From the NCBI RefSeq assembly GCF_900141935.1, contig NZ_FQYX01000001.1, positions 4,786 through 68,785 on the forward strand: a stretch of 64,000 nucleotides of DNA. Reading direction: 5' to 3'. Of this stretch, positions 1 through 11,079 are shown piece by piece. Below the pieces are notes generated by a model. That model saw only the letters and a program-made list of their open reading frames with translations, made no database searches and had not been told where the DNA came from. The stretch comes from Arenibacter nanhaiticus (GTDB taxonomy: Bacteria; Bacteroidota; Bacteroidia; Flavobacteriales; Flavobacteriaceae). The first letter of the stretch is position 1, and each line of letters starts with the position of its first letter. The position numbers were made by a program, and so were the translations under genes.

Positions 1-1725
1 ACCAGCGGCCAATCCGCTATAGGAAATTTGGTTGCTAAAGGCGCCTCCATTAAAAGCTACCTGGTAAGGAGAAGCTCCAAAATTGGCATCGATTAGGATA
101 TCGACCCTTCCATCGTTTCCTCCGTTACAACTTACATCGGCAACGGTTTCCGTGGCTTGCGGGTTACTGATGGGGGCAATGGTAATTTCCGCAGTTTGGG
201 CAATACAGCCTTCGCTATCGGTAATCTGGAATTGGTAGGTGCCAGCTGCAGGGGCGGTATGGGAAAAGGTATTTACACCTGCTCCTAAAGCAGTAGCAGG
301 ACCATATCCAGCTCCGTCAATATTGACGCTATAGCTATAGTCGGCATACCCACCACTAATGGCAATGTCTATCTGGGCATCGGTAGGGGCAGAGCATGTA
401 AGTTCTTTGCTCACTGCAGCCGTTGCGCTGAGTTGCGGGGCAATAGTGATGGTATTCGATACGGCAGTACACCCGTAAGAATCTGTTATGGTTACTTGGT
501 GGTTTCCTGGTGTTAGGTTGTTAAATACGTTGCTGTTTTGGTTGGGACCTCCGTTTAAACTGTACACATAAGGGGCAACTCCATTGGCAGGGGTAGCAGT
601 CAGGCTAACTCCTGTCCCCGGAACATAACAAAGGTCTGTGGTTGCAGCTAGGGAAACAGTCGGACTTTGAGGATTTGCGATCGAAAAAGTATTGGAAACT
701 TCGCATCCGTTGGCATCCCTAACGGTAATGGTATAATCTCCGGCCGTATTGATAGGGTTAAAGACATTACTATTTTGATAGGCATACACAACTCCCAAAG
801 AGGCTTCGGACAATTGGTATTGGTAGCCTCCCCATCCGCCAGTAGCTGTAGCAGTTGCCGAAGCATCGGTGGTACAGGTCAATGGGGTTAGGGTATGGCT
901 TACGCTTAAGGCCGCTGGCGGATCTGAAACCGTAGCAGTATTGTTTATGATACAATTGGTAGTATTATCGGTTACCGTTATGGTATAATCTCCTGCGATA
1001 AGGCCCGTAAAATCTTGTGTAGTGCCAGATTGGGCAGTTCCGCTTTGAACCACTGTCATGGCGCTATCGGTAAGGGTATATTCATAGGTAGTAGCAAAAT
1101 CATTGATGGTAAAGCGTAGCTCGCCATCATTGCCACCCATACAGCTTACCTCGCTAATGACCTGTGAACTTACGGTCATAGGAGCTACTGGTGTTATGGT
1201 AAAGTTTTCGTCGTAGAAACAGCCTTTGGCATCGGTCACTCTAAAAGTATAGGTATCCGGGGCCAGGTCGGTAAATATATTGTTGTTGCCGTTGGCCACA
1301 GCGGCTGGGGCAATAATCTCATAAGTCAAAGCGCCGTTTCCTCCAGAAACCGTTAGGGTCACATCGGAAGTTTGGGTTGGGCAGTTGGGCGCCGTTGCAC
1401 TAAAACTAATATCGGTCGGCGGGGTCAGGGGGTCAATGGTGATAGGCCTGGTGGCAGTACAATCATTAGCATCCTTAACGGTAAGGGTATAATTCCCGTC
1501 CTTAAGTCCAGCAAAAGTGTTGGATGCTCCAAAATTAATACCATCAATACTATAAGTATAGGGAGCGGTTCCTCCAACAAGAGATTGAACCTCAACACTG
1601 GCATCCTGGGTACAGGTATACTCTAAGATCTGAACGGCATCAAAACCAATGGCTGCCGGTTCGTTTACGGTCACTGATTTTATAACGGTACATCCCTTGC
1701 TGTCCTGTACGGTATAGGAATAGGT
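1..1725 (-). repeat. Tandem 1725-bp unit, copy 1 (575 aa, seven SprB repeats)
   Basis: The segment starting at base 1 (accagcggccaatccgctat) recurs at 1726 and 3451, exactly 1725 bp apart each time. One unit codes for 575 aa, about seven SprB repeats of 82 aa. The array probably continues beyond the left edge. The first 110 bp are closer to copy 3 than to copy 2. Confidence 0.9.
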
Positions 1726-4700
1726 CCCAGCGGCCAATCCGCTATAGCTCGTATTGTTGTTAAACCCACCTCCCTCAAAATTTACCTGATAAGGAGCCGC
1801 ACCAAAACTGGCATCGATTAGGATATCGACCCTTCCATCGTTTCCGCCGTTACAACTTACATCGGCAACGGTTTCTGTGGCTTGTGGAGCACTGATCGGG
1901 GCAATGGTAATCTCCGCAGTTTGGGCAATACATCCTTCGCTATCGGTGATCTGGAATCGGTAGGTCCCAGCTGTGGTGGCGGTATGGGAAAAGGTATTTG
2001 CACCTGCTCCCAAAGCGGTAGCAGGGCCATATCCGGTACCGTCGACATTTACGCTATAGCTATAGTCGGCATACCCACCATTGATTGCAATATCAATTTG
2101 GGCACCGGTAGGGGCAGAGCATGTAAGTTCCTTGCTCACTGTGGCCGTTGCGCTTAGTTGCGGGGCAACGGTAATGGTATTCGATACGGCGGTACACCCG
2201 TACGCATCGGTAATGGTTACTTGATGATTTCCTGGGGTTAGATTGTTAAATACGTTGCCGTTTTGGTTGGGACCTCCGTTTAAACTGTACACATAAGGGG
2301 CAACACCATTGGAAGCCGTAGCGGTAAGGCTAACACCGGTTCCCGGAACATAACAAAGGTCTGTGGTTGCAGCCAAGGCAACGGTTGGACTCTGAGGATT
2401 TGCAATCGAAAAAGTATTGGAAACTTCGCATCCGTTGGCATCTCTAAGGGTAATGGTATAATCCCCAGCAGTACTGATAGGGTTAAAGACATTGCTATTT
2501 TGATAAGCATATACAACACCCAAAGAGGCTTCGGACAATTGGTATTGGTAGCCTCCCCATCCGCCAGTCGCAGTAGCAGTTGCCGAAGCATCGGTGGTAC
2601 AGGTCAATGGGGTGATGGTATGGCTTACGCTTAAGGCTGCTGGCGGATCTGAAACCGTAGCAGTATTGCTTATGATACAATTGGTAGTATTATCGGTTAC
2701 CGTTATGGTATAATCCCCTGCGATAAGGCCGGTAAAGTCTTGAATAGCGGTGGATTGAGCGGTACCGCTTTGTACCACGGCCATGGCGCTATCGGTAAGG
2801 GTATATTCATAGGTAGTCGCAAAATTACCGATAGAAAATCTCAGTTCCCCATCGTTACCCCCCATACAGCTTACTTCACTGATGACCTGTGAACTTACGG
2901 TCATGGGAGCTACTGGCGTTATGGTAAAGTTTTCGTCGTAGAAACACCCTTTGGCATCGGTAACCCTAAAAGTATAGGTATCCGGGGCCAGGTCGGTAAA
3001 TATATTGTTGTTGCCGTTGGCCACAGCGGCTGGGGCAATAATCTCATAGGTCAAAACGCCGCTTCCTCCAGTTACCGTAAGCGTCACATCGGAAGTTTGG
3101 GTTGGGCAGTTGGGCGCCGTAGCACTAAAAGTAATATCGGTCGGAGGGGTCAGGGGGTCAATGGTGATTGGTCTAGTAGCGGTACAATCATTGGCATCCT
3201 TAACGGTAAGGGTATAGTTCCCGTCCTTAAGTCCAGTAAAGGTATTGGATGCGCCAAAAGTGGTACCGTCAATGCTATAGGTATAAGGGGCGGTACCACC
3301 AGCGACACTCTGTGCTTCAACGCTGCCATCTTGGATACAAGTGTACTCTAAAATCTGTACGGCATCAAAACCAATGGCTGCCGGTTCGTTTACGGTCACT
3401 GATTTTATAACGGTACATCCCTTGCTGTCCTGTACGGTATAGGAATAGGTACCAGCGGCCAATCCGCTATAGGAAATTTGGTTGCTAAAGGCGCCTCCAT
3501 TAAAAGCTACCTGATAAGGAGAAGCTCCAAAATTGGCATCGATTATTATATCGACCCTTCCATCGTTTCCGCCATTACAGCTAGTATCGGCAACGGTTTC
3601 TGTGGCTTGTGGATTGCTGATGGGGACTATGGTAACCTCCGAAGTTTGGACAACACAGCCTTCGCTATCGGTAATCTGGAATTGGTAAGTACCAGCAGCG
3701 GTAACGGTATGGGAAAAGGTATTTACACCTGCTCCTAAAGCAGTAGCAGGACCATATCCGGCTCCGTCAATATTGACCCTATAACTATAATCGGCATAGC
3801 CACCATTGATTGCAATGTCTATTTGGGCATTGGTAGGAGCGGAGCATGTAAGTTCCTTGCTCACTGTGGCCGTTGCGCTTAGTTGAGGGGCAACGGTAAT
3901 GGTATTCGATACGGCAGTACACCCGTACGCATCGGTAATAGTTACTTGGTGGTTTCCTGGGGTTAGGTTGTTAAATACGTTGTTGTTTTGGTTGGGACCT
4001 CCGTTTAAACTGTACACATAAGGGGCAACTCCATTGGCAGGGGTAGCGGTAAGGCTAACACCGGTTCCTGCCATATAGCAAAGGTCGGTAGTTGCCGCTA
4101 GGGAAACAGTTGGGGTGGTCGGTGCAGTAATGTCAAAAGTATCCGTTATCGTACAGCCACCTGCATCGGTAAGGCTGATGGTATAGGTCCCTGTTTGGGT
4201 TAGACCGGTGAATACGTTGCTGGCCTGTGGGCCTAGAATAGTTGTGTCTGGTTCTTCAATCTGATAAACGTACCCTCCCCATCCATCGGTAGGGGTAATA
4301 GTTACGGATCCGTCAGAAGAACAGCTTAATGGCCTTGTTGAAAAAGAGAATGCCAGGGGCGCTGTGGGTTCACTAACGGTTAGGGTAGTAGTATCCGTAC
4401 ACAAGGTAGTTTCATCGGTTACGACTATGGTATAATCCCCAGCACTAAGACCTGTAATGTTTATGGCAGAAGTCGTTTGCCCTGTTATAGCGGCTCCACC
4501 ATTGATACTATATTGATAGGAATTATTAAAATTTGCAACATTAAAATCGAGGGCTCCATTATTACCGCCAAAACAACTAACATTATTTACTAAGCTACCC
4601 GAAACAGCGATATAATTGATATCGGTTATGGTGTAGGTTTCAGTATAGGTACAATTATCTATATCGGATACCTCAAAAGTATAGGTGCCCGGAGAGAGGT

Positions 4701-7700
4701 TGTTAAAAGTCGCGGTAACCCCATCTGAAGAATCTGGGTTTAGTATAGATGGACTTATGATTCTATATATTAAAGCGCCATTGCCCCCTGTAGTACTTAC
4801 CGAAACCTTAGAGGTAGGAGTAGCACAGGTTATCTGGCTAGCAGCAAAACTCATGTTCAATGGCGGGTCAAGAGGCTCTATAATTAGTTGTGGCAGGGAA
4901 ACAGGGCAACTAGGGGTGTTAATATCCCTGAAAACAGGGGTATAGTTGCCTTCAGAAAGATTAGAAAATATGGGAGAGGAAACAAAATTTACCCCATCTA
5001 AACTATATTCATAAGTGCCAGAACCTCCGGTCGCTCCATCAAATGTTATAATACCATCTTGGATACAGGAGAAATCTTGGGTTATAGATGCCGTAGCATT
5101 TAGTTCGGTAGCTGCATTAATAGTAAGATCATATTCATAATCACAACCTTTGTTTCCTTTTTTCAATCTCACAAAAAGGGTATAATCTCCAGGGGCTAGA
5201 TTAGTAAAGTTGTTTTGTGGTACATACGTAATTCCGTCTAAACTATATAACAAGGTATACCCATTAGAACTGATAACATTAACTCTAATTGTTCCATCAT
5301 TGTTTTCGAAACAAGTCTCATCTGAAACTATAACATCGTAATCTGCCTCTTCATCCAAGGTTATGGTAACAGGGTTGGAAATAGCCATACAATTGTTCTC
5401 GTCCAAGACCACATACTCATAAGTTCCCTGGTCCCCATTTTTCACATCAAAAATGACTGAAGTTTGAAATTCCGAGCCAGGTATTTCGCTAACGTCGTTA
5501 TATAGGGGGCCTCCTATACCTTTGTCATCAACATAACTCCATATGGCGTAATAATATTTACCACTGCCCCCAGCTCCTTTTACTTGTATGTTTCCTTCTT
5601 TACAACTTACGTTTTGGGATACTACTGCAGTGGCTCTTAAATTAGAACTTGCGGTTATGGAAACTGCTTGGAAATAGGAACAACCATCATCCGTGGTGGC
5701 AATCACGGTATAATCGCCAACGTTTACCGAATTAAAGGTGTAATTATTGTCATCGGCAGGGCCGTAGGAGTCTATTAAAGTTCCGTTTTGCCTTATTTCA
5801 TAGTAATATTGAGGATCTACATCGTTTATGGAAATACTGATAGTCCCTTTATCGGTTGGACAAATGGGGTTGGTAGAAGAAACATCAACGGAAAAATCTC
5901 GTTGGAAAATATCGATGCTACTGGCTACAAAAATACATGGATTGGTCGCTACATTCTGTTGTCTGATATATACATTGTAGGATCCAGGGGCAGTAATATC
6001 AAAAACACCTGAGGTATTGGAAGCGCTCCAATCGTTAGCATCCAAGCTATATTCATAACTTCCCGGAACATTGGTAATGGTAATCTTACCAGGACTGTTA
6101 CAGATAATGTCTTTTTTTAGTACCTGAGGATTTAGAACATTTTCATAAACCTTAAAAGGAAATCTGTTTGAACAGCCATTTTGATAAGATACTATAAACC
6201 TATACTCACCTGGTTCTGTAGCGGTAAAATCTTCTGTGGTAGCTACTGTCACCCATGAACAAGTATTATTGGTATTGGCACAGTTTTCGGAACTTTGGGC
6301 CGTACAACTGGCCTCGTCCAATTTTTGCCAAGCAAATGAAACAGCATCGGTAAAAGTAGTTTCAATAAATCGCTCATCATTGACCCCACAAAGAAAAATT
6401 TTCGGCAATTTGGAACCGTCATTGGGACAGGTATCCACAACATCGGCATAGGGAATGATCGGATTGGCTACATTATTGGTAAATGGAATAACATTAATCG
6501 TTTCATCGAAGCTCAAGCATGGGGCTGGGGCTGTTTTGTGAACGGTATAGGTTCCTACTTGTGTGACTACCAAGCTTTGCTGGGTTCCTACGATATTGCC
6601 ATTTTCATCTTTCCATTCATAGGTTGTAAAACCGTTTCCAGCGGTTAGGGTGGTATTGGCACCACATAGGTATTGTTCCCTATTGAAATTACAATCGTCT
6701 AAATCCACCAAAAAATTGGTAGCTCCTGGAACAGAATACCCACAATTATCAAAATGAGATACACTGGGGTCGTCCGTAATAACATAGTTGTTAAATTCTC
6801 CTTGATAGGTAGAATAAGCTGTGTTTTGGATTACATTAGAACAGGCATCACGTAGGCTATAGCAATCTTCAACGACCTTCACTTTTAGTTTAATAGTGTA
6901 TCTAGGGTCTCCTTTTTCTACGAATACATTTGGAATCGAAAATTTAATTTCATGGGTAGCTGGGTCGTAGGTATAGGTTATGGCCTGGCCGTTAATAGGT
7001 GAGGGAAGTACCAGATCACTGGGAACAAAATCTACGTTGGACGGTAAAACATCCCGAATGGAAAAGTTTTGAGCATTATCATTTCCGGAGTTTTGGAACC
7101 GCAGCATATAGTACATTTCTTGTCCCAGTACTACATTGGCATTGGCAATATCGTTCCCATTAACATCTTCTACATTTTTAAGCAGATTAATTTCTGGTTC
7201 AATAATTTCAATATTAAAGGAATTGAAGAAGGGATAGTACTGATCGCCGTTAGAGGTAAACCTAAAAGTGGCTGCAGTTTCTGAGTTGGGGATGACGGAA
7301 TTTGCAGGGTTGTCCAATTTAAAGATATCGGTATCGTAGCCTAGGGTATTATTACTGTTTGGATTTCGATTAGTGGTTAAAACACCATTAAGCGTTATGT
7401 TACTATTAAAAAAGTTATTACCAGGGTTGGTGGCATTGCTGATTTGTGTATAGCTTGCTTTGCTAGCGGCTTTAATATATAATTCATCCCCAGTAATCCT
7501 AAAATCACCTTCAAGGGCAGCGGCACCGATATGGGCATTAACAGGTCCGGCAGGAATTGTATTAAATCCTGAGTAATTAAGCTCTACATTGGAATTATCA
7601 CTGTTTACCCTGGCAAAACCATCGAAAGTAGTAATAGATTTTCCGGTGAGGGTAGGGTTTTCATACACAAGGACCATTGTCCAACCAGCGGAAGCCCCAC

Positions 7701-8352
7701 CCCCCAATTCACCAGTAACGGCCCTAACATTGGCAATGGTATATTCCCCTTGGGCATCGGCCAAAGGGGTTATTAACCCAGTAATGTCTGCATAACAGGC
7801 ATAGGGGCTGTTGTCTCTCATGGATGAAATACCGCTGGTATAACCATCGTAAAGGACTTCGTCTGCGGTAATATCGACATAGGTGCCTGCGGGCACCTTT
7901 AATTTTACTCGGTTAAAATCTGCTTGCCTATTGGTACCTATACTTTGACCGGCCCTTTCACTAGGGTAGGTAGCAGACCAATAGAGGCCGGCATAAACAA
8001 TCCTATTACAATCGGCCTGCGGATAGGTGAGGGTAGCACTACTAGAACTAAAGGTCGATGGGTCGTTGTCCACATCAATATATTGCATATCCTTATTATC
8101 ATTGTAATTATTGGCTCCACCAGTTTCATGATTACCATTGTTATTGGTGCTCAAATTGTTGTAAGCATCATTGGGTTCGGTGGAGTTAGTACCACCATCC
8201 CTATTCAGGATATTATTGGCAATAAAGGTTAGATCGCCTTTAAGATTGTTTTGATAACGAACTTCAAAGGAATTATACTCTTGGGAAATACCGGTATAGC
8301 TCAAGAGGATTACCGTAGCCAGAATTAAGTTGGAGAATAATTTTAATTTCAT
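1..8352 (-). CDS. sprB: SprB-like giant gliding-motility adhesin (3' end beyond left edge)
   Basis: The frame is open without a stop from the ATG at 8352 to base 1, giving at least 2784 residues; the C-terminus lies outside the window. Residues 1-23 form a signal peptide ending in GISQ. Residues about 30-370 are an N-terminal surface region ([16 protein letters not shown]), about 380-510 resemble a DUF11 adhesin domain, and from about 750 onward the protein consists of SprB repeats of about 82 aa, each with a C-x-x-x-(D/N)G opening and a TYTxTVxDxxGC closing motif. SprB is a T9SS-exported adhesin moved along the cell surface in gliding flavobacteria. The gene lies downstream of a PorP/SprF gene, as expected, since SprF-type proteins assist SprB export. 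A type B C-terminal sorting domain is predicted beyond the edge. Whether it is the main SprB or a paralogue cannot be told here. Confidence 0.88.
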   Translation of the reverse strand, partial: MKLKLFSNLILATVILLSYTGISQEYNSFEVRYQNNLKGDLTFIANNILNRDGGTNSTEPNDAYNNLSTNNNGNHETGGANNYNDNKDMQYIDVDNDPSTFSSSSATLTYPQADCNRIVYAGLYWSATYPSERAGQSIGTNRQADFNRVKLKVPAGTYVDITADEVLYDGYTSGISSMRDNSPYACYADITGLITPLADAQGEYTIANVRAVTGELGGGASAGWTMVLVYENPTLTGKSITTFDGFARVNSDNSNVELNYSGFNTIPAGPVNAHIGAAALEGDFRITGDELYIKAASKASYTQISNATNPGNNFFNSNITLNGVLTTNRNPNSNNTLGYDTDIFKLDNPANSVIPNSETAATFRFTSNGDQYYPFFNSFNIEIIEPEINLLKNVEDVNGNDIANANVVLGQEMYYMLRFQNSGNDNAQNFSIRDVLPSNVDFVPSDLVLPSPINGQAITYTYDPATHEIKFSIPNVFVEKGDPRYTIKLKVKVVEDCYSLRDACSNVIQNTAYSTYQGEFNNYVITDDPSVSHFDNCGYSVPGATNFLVDLDDCNFNREQYLCGANTTLTAGNGFTTYEWKDENGNIVGTQQSLVVTQVGTYTVHKTAPAPCLSFDETINVIPFTNNVANPIIPYADVVDTCPNDGSKLPKIFLCGVNDERFIETTFTDAVSFAWQKLDEASCTAQSSENCANTNNTCSWVTVATTEDFTATEPGEYRFIVSYQNGCSNRFPFKVYENVLNPQVLKKDIICNSPGKITITNVPGSYEYSLDANDWSASNTSGVFDITAPGSYNVYIRQQNVATNPCIFVASSIDIFQRDFSVDVSSTNPICPTDKGTISISINDVDPQYYYEIRQNGTLIDSYGPADDNNYTFNSVNVGDYTVIATTDDGCSYFQAVSITASSNLRATAVVSQNVSCKEGNIQVKGAGGSGKYYYAIWSYVDDKGIGGPLYNDVSEIPGSEFQTSVIFDVKNGDQGTYEYVVLDENNCMAISNPVTITLDEEADYDVIVSDETCFENNDGTIRVNVISSNGYTLLYSLDGITYVPQNNFTNLAPGDYTLFVRLKKGNKGCDYEYDLTINAATELNATASITQDFSCIQDGIITFDGATGGSGTYEYSLDGVNFVSSPIFSNLSEGNYTPVFRDINTPSCPVSLPQLIIEPLDPPLNMSFAASQITCATPTSKVSVSTTGGNGALIYRIISPSILNPDSSDGVTATFNNLSPGTYTFEVSDIDNCTYTETYTITDINYIAVSGSLVNNVSCFGGNNGALDFNVANFNNSYQYSINGGAAITGQTTSAINITGLSAGDYTIVVTDETTLCTDTTTLTVSEPTAPLAFSFSTRPLSCSSDGSVTITPTDGWGGYVYQIEEPDTTILGPQASNVFTGLTQTGTYTISLTDAGGCTITDTFDITAPTTPTVSLAATTDLCYMAGTGVSLTATPANGVAPYVYSLNGGPNQNNNVFNNLTPGNHQVTITDAYGCTAVSNTITVAPQLSATATVSKELTCSAPTNAQIDIAINGGYADYSYRVNIDGAGYGPATALGAGVNTFSHTVTAAGTYQFQITDSEGCVVQTSEVTIVPISNPQATETVADTSCNGGNDGRVDIIIDANFGASPYQVAFNGGAFSNQISYSGLAAGTYSYTVQDSKGCTVIKSVTVNEPAAIGFDAVQILEYTCIQDGSVEAQSVAGGTAPYTYSIDGTTFGASNTFTGLKDGNYTLTVKDANDCTATRPITIDPLTPPTDITFSATAPNCPTQTSDVTLTVTGGSGVLTYEIIAPAAVANGNNNIFTDLAPDTYTFRVTDAKGCFYDENFTITPVAPMTVSSQVISEVSCMGGNDGELRFSIGNFATTYEYTLTDSAMAVVQSGTAQSTAIQDFTGLIAGDYTITVTDNTTNCIISNTATVSDPPAALSVSHTITPLTCTTDASATATATGGWGGYQYQLSEASLGVVYAYQNSNVFNPISTAGDYTITLRDANGCEVSNTFSIANPQSPTVALAATTDLCYVPGTGVSLTATASNGVAPYVYSLNGGPNQNGNVFNNLTPGNHQVTITDAYGCTAVSNTITVAPQLSATATVSKELTCSAPTGAQIDIAINGGYADYSYSVNVDGTGYGPATALGAGANTFSHTATTAGTYRFQITDSEGCIAQTAEITIAPISAPQATETVADVSCNGGNDGRVDILIDASFGAAPYQVNFEGGGFNNNTSYSGLAAGTYSYTVQDSKGCTVIKSVTVNEPAAIGFDAVQILEYTCTQDASVEVQSLVGGTAPYTYSIDGINFGASNTFAGLKDGNYTLTVKDANDCTATRPITIDPLTPPTDISFSATAPNCPTQTSDVTLTVSGGNGALTYEIIAPAAVANGNNNIFTDLAPDTYTFRVTDAKGCFYDENFTITPVAPMTVSSQVISEVSCMGGNDGELRFTINDFATTYEYTLTDSAMTVVQSGTAQSGTTQDFTGLIAGDYTITVTDNTTNCIINNTATVSDPPAALSVSHTLTPLTCTTDASATATATGGWGGYQYQLSEASLGVVYAYQNSNVFNPINTAGDYTITVRDANGCEVSNTFSIANPQSPTVSLAATTDLCYVPGTGVSLTATPANGVAPYVYSLNGGPNQNSNVFNNLTPGNHQVTITDSYGCTAVSNTITIAPQLSATAAVSKELTCSAPTDAQIDIAISGGYADYSYSVNIDGAGYGPATALGAGVNTFSHTAPAAGTYQFQITDSEGCIAQTAEITIAPISNPQATETVADVSCNGGNDGRVDILIDANFGASPYQVAFNGGAFSNQISYSGLAAG
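1726..3450 (-). repeat. Tandem 1725-bp unit, copy 2
   Basis: The unit aligns to copy 1 without length change over its whole extent, with most 60-base lines differing at only a few positions. The subrepeat at 1735-1800 differs clearly from the same place in copies 1 and 3 (GGGFNNNTS versus GGAFSNQIS in the protein). Confidence 0.9.
3451..5175 (-). repeat. Tandem 1725-bp unit, copy 3, near-identical only to about 4112
   Basis: Bases 3451 to about 4112 are nearly identical to copies 1 and 2. From about 4113 onward the sequence is still homologous in register (for example the [10 protein letters not shown]-type subrepeat) but strongly diverged. The sharp change suggests that the array expanded or was homogenised from this point, leaving an older unit on the N-terminal side. 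Confidence 0.75.
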
Positions 8353-8991
8353 TGTACAAGTAGGTTAAGGCTCTTAATTTGGGATATGCGGTTTCAAAAA
8401 TCTCTAGGGATTCTGAATCTTAGTTATCAGTAACCGAGGTGGAATTCTTTGTGAAAATCCTAGTTTTAGTTACAAACGCTTGACGTTCAATAACAAATAT
8501 TGACTTTAATACTGAGGACAAGAAGTTATTGTTGTAGCGTGGTTTATTTCTGTTGTGAAATGCATTTTTTGTATGGTGATAGCTTTTTTCTCACAGAAAT
8601 TTTAGCCTAAAGATGTTAGTTCGAAGGCTGTTTTGAAGTACTATAGAAAGGATATCGTTAATTGTAACTAACTGATAATAAATGTATTAAATATGTTTAA
8701 TTCGGAAGAGAACCTTTTGTCTATAGTTTTGAACGCTTCATCGGGTTGGAGAAAAAACAGTGGTCCAATTAGTAATTTTAAGCTCGGCAAGTACTTTGTT
8801 TTTTCTTCCTATTGTTACAAGTAGGATGATTAAAAAAAGGGAATTCCTTTTTGGGAATCTTTTAAAGTGGCTATAGCCATGGCAATTTTATTTTTCAATG
8901 GATATAAAGAGGACAATGATAACAAGTTCGATAGGTTTTTAAGTCTTTTAAATTTAGGTTTTACATTTTGGGGCCCAACAGACATAATTTC
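8353..8991. other. AT-rich intergenic region between the SprB-like and PorP-like genes
   Basis: No credible coding frame was seen on either strand. The region must hold the leader of the SprB-like gene, whose ATG is at 8352, but I could not find a convincing TAnnTTTG promoter element on the minus strand. No strong hairpin or dispersed repeat was seen. Confidence 0.5.
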
Positions 8992-11073
8992 TTAAGTGAT
9001 GCCATTGGGGGTTACCCGCATAATCCACATCTTTTCCGTATAGGTGTCATTGAGTTTAGAGTAATAGGACACCAAAGCATTGTTCCAAGATTCGTGTTTT
9101 TTTAAGTAAACATACCGATAGTTATTATCGGGGTTAATAAAATAGCTGGCACTTAGTCCTTGGGCATTGAGTAGTTTTACAAATTTATTGGCATTGTTGG
9201 CATTGGCAAATACATTCACGATAATGTAATAACCGGTCCCTACACCATCTATCTTAAACATTTTAGCCTTGGGATCGTTTGCTTTCACCTTGTCTTTTAC
9301 CACTACGTTTTTCTGTAGTTCATCGGGGCTATAGCGCGATGATTTTTCTTTTATTTTATGAACATTGTTCACATAGGCCTTATCGGTATCGCTGCTATTG
9401 TCTACGTTCATAATCCACATATCACCTGTATAGTTGCCATCCATACTAGATTTATGAGCCGCTAAGGCCTCTTGCCAAGTATTATAACGCTCCAGGTATA
9501 CATACTTGAGAGAATTGCTGGGGTTCTCAAAGTAATCGGCCCTAAGGCCTTCTTGGGCAAGGCTGTTGACAAACTGGTTCAGGTATTTCTCGCCTTTGTA
9601 TACATTGGCAACTAGGTAATAGCCTTCGCTCACCCCGGGGAGATCCCTGAATTTTTTACTTTTTATCTGATGTTGTTTTGCAATTTTCGTGAATTCGTCC
9701 GCTTCGGTTAGGGTATTGTTTTGGGAAGGACGATTTTTTTTGATATCGGCCTTGGCCGGTACTATATCTTTTGGGATCCCGGCGGTAACCATACTGTTTG
9801 GTCTTTTATTGGAAGTATTGGTTTTCTTGGCCAATGTTGCGTTTTTGTCTGCAGCATTAAACAAAAATATCTCTTGGGCCTTATTTTCCAAATCGGGACG
9901 TTTTCCCTGGGTTTCGTTCCTTACCATCTGCATCACCATTTCGAATCTACGCTCTAGGTCTTTTTGGCGATTTTGCTCTAGGGAATCCTGGCGAAACATC
10001 AGTTCTGCCAATATTTCATCATTTTCGGCCAATGCCTTTTTAAGTTTTTCAATTTCCAGATCGCGCAAGCTTGGGGCGTCTTCGGTATGTTTTTCTTCTG
10101 CTACCAGTTCATTGTCTTTTTCTTCGAGCATTACCCTATCCTCGGTGAGGGTAGGGGTTATAGAAAAGGCAAAGGATATTTCGTGTGTCAACCCCAGGTT
10201 GTCAAAATTATTGGTCATTCCTTTTTCCATGGTATAGCCTATCGATACTCTTCGGTTTAGATTAAACCCTATTCCGGCCGAGGCGCCGTAGAAGCTATCA
10301 TAACCTCCTTGCAACCATCCCAGTTTTGGCAAATCAAGAATAAGACTTCCTCCCAATACCACCTCTTCTTTTCCCATGGCCCTCACGCTGGCCAAGGGCA
10401 TTAAACGGGCTTCATGAAGAAGTCCACCCTCATTTTTAAACTGATGGGTATATTGTAAGTGGGCAGAGAAGGTTTTTTCTTTAAACTGCGTATTGGAAAT
10501 ATTTTCGCTAATGTTATAGTCGAATAAATTTTCGGCAAAAACACCAAAATCAAATTGGTTAAAGGAAAGGTTAAACCCAGGTTGAAAACTAAGCAAAGAA
10601 CCTTCCTGCAAGCCGTTTAAGGCAGGATCGTTCTGGTCCAATGCATTAGCACGCCCCCGGTCGAATCCGCTATTGTAATAGGCTAAATTGGCCCCAAAGG
10701 TAAAATTGCTGTTGTCGGATAACTTTATACCATAGGCATAGTTGGCCATTACGCCATAATTGGAAATTAATCCTTCACGCTGGGAAAAAAGACTGAGCCC
10801 CAATCCGCTTCTATCATTCATTCTACCACTGTAGCTCAAAAAATAATCCTGATTGTTATCGCTAAATGATACCGATTGGTTTCTGTGCAATAGGTTGATA
10901 TACGACTTGTCTTCCCGCACCGTTGAAAAAGTAGGGTTAATTAAAAATCGGTTGAATTTTAATAAATTCTGGGAAGGGACATTATATTTTAAGGTAGGGT
11001 TTTCTTCTTGGGCATCCAGGGTAGGAAGGGCCAATAGGAAAAGGAATAGTATAAGATAGTTTTTGCTGCGCAT
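8992..11073 (-). CDS. PorP/SprF-family T9SS outer-membrane protein with two C-terminal SPOR-like modules
   Basis: The protein has 693 aa, about twice the usual 300-340 aa for PorP/SprF proteins. Residues 1-21 are a signal peptide, about 25-310 the PorP/SprF beta-barrel region (NRFLINPTFS near the start), about 335-395 a charged coiled coil, and 484-557 and 613-687 two copies of a SPOR-like module (GYYLVANVY...YVYLERY...MWIMNV and GYYIIVNVF...YVYLKKH...MWIMRV). PorP/SprF proteins act in the outer membrane in T9SS export of SprB-type adhesins. The gene starts 6 bp after the stop of the upstream Ig-like protein, so they are likely cotranscribed. The same SPOR-like module occurs at residues 82-155 of the PorE-like protein at 39078-41951, pointing to a shared complex. 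Confidence 0.88.
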   Translation of the reverse strand: MRSKNYLILFLFLLALPTLDAQEENPTLKYNVPSQNLLKFNRFLINPTFSTVREDKSYINLLHRNQSVSFSDNNQDYFLSYSGRMNDRSGLGLSLFSQREGLISNYGVMANYAYGIKLSDNSNFTFGANLAYYNSGFDRGRANALDQNDPALNGLQEGSLLSFQPGFNLSFNQFDFGVFAENLFDYNISENISNTQFKEKTFSAHLQYTHQFKNEGGLLHEARLMPLASVRAMGKEEVVLGGSLILDLPKLGWLQGGYDSFYGASAGIGFNLNRRVSIGYTMEKGMTNNFDNLGLTHEISFAFSITPTLTEDRVMLEEKDNELVAEEKHTEDAPSLRDLEIEKLKKALAENDEILAELMFRQDSLEQNRQKDLERRFEMVMQMVRNETQGKRPDLENKAQEIFLFNAADKNATLAKKTNTSNKRPNSMVTAGIPKDIVPAKADIKKNRPSQNNTLTEADEFTKIAKQHQIKSKKFRDLPGVSEGYYLVANVYKGEKYLNQFVNSLAQEGLRADYFENPSNSLKYVYLERYNTWQEALAAHKSSMDGNYTGDMWIMNVDNSSDTDKAYVNNVHKIKEKSSRYSPDELQKNVVVKDKVKANDPKAKMFKIDGVGTGYYIIVNVFANANNANKFVKLLNAQGLSASYFINPDNNYRYVYLKKHESWNNALVSYYSKLNDTYTEKMWIMRVTPNGIT

Positions 11074-11079
11074 GGTGGG

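Noticed and set aside
1-5175. Possible CRISPR array suggested by regular repeats
   Set aside because: The repeats are coding, contiguous and vary like protein repeats; there are no spacers.
1-8352. Short + strand frames of 60-100 codons over the SprB-like gene
   Set aside because: They repeat every 1725 bp and are shadows of the single open minus-strand frame.
9689-10237. 182-codon + strand frame
   Set aside because: Ser/Phe-rich antisense shadow of the coiled-coil part of the PorP/SprF gene.
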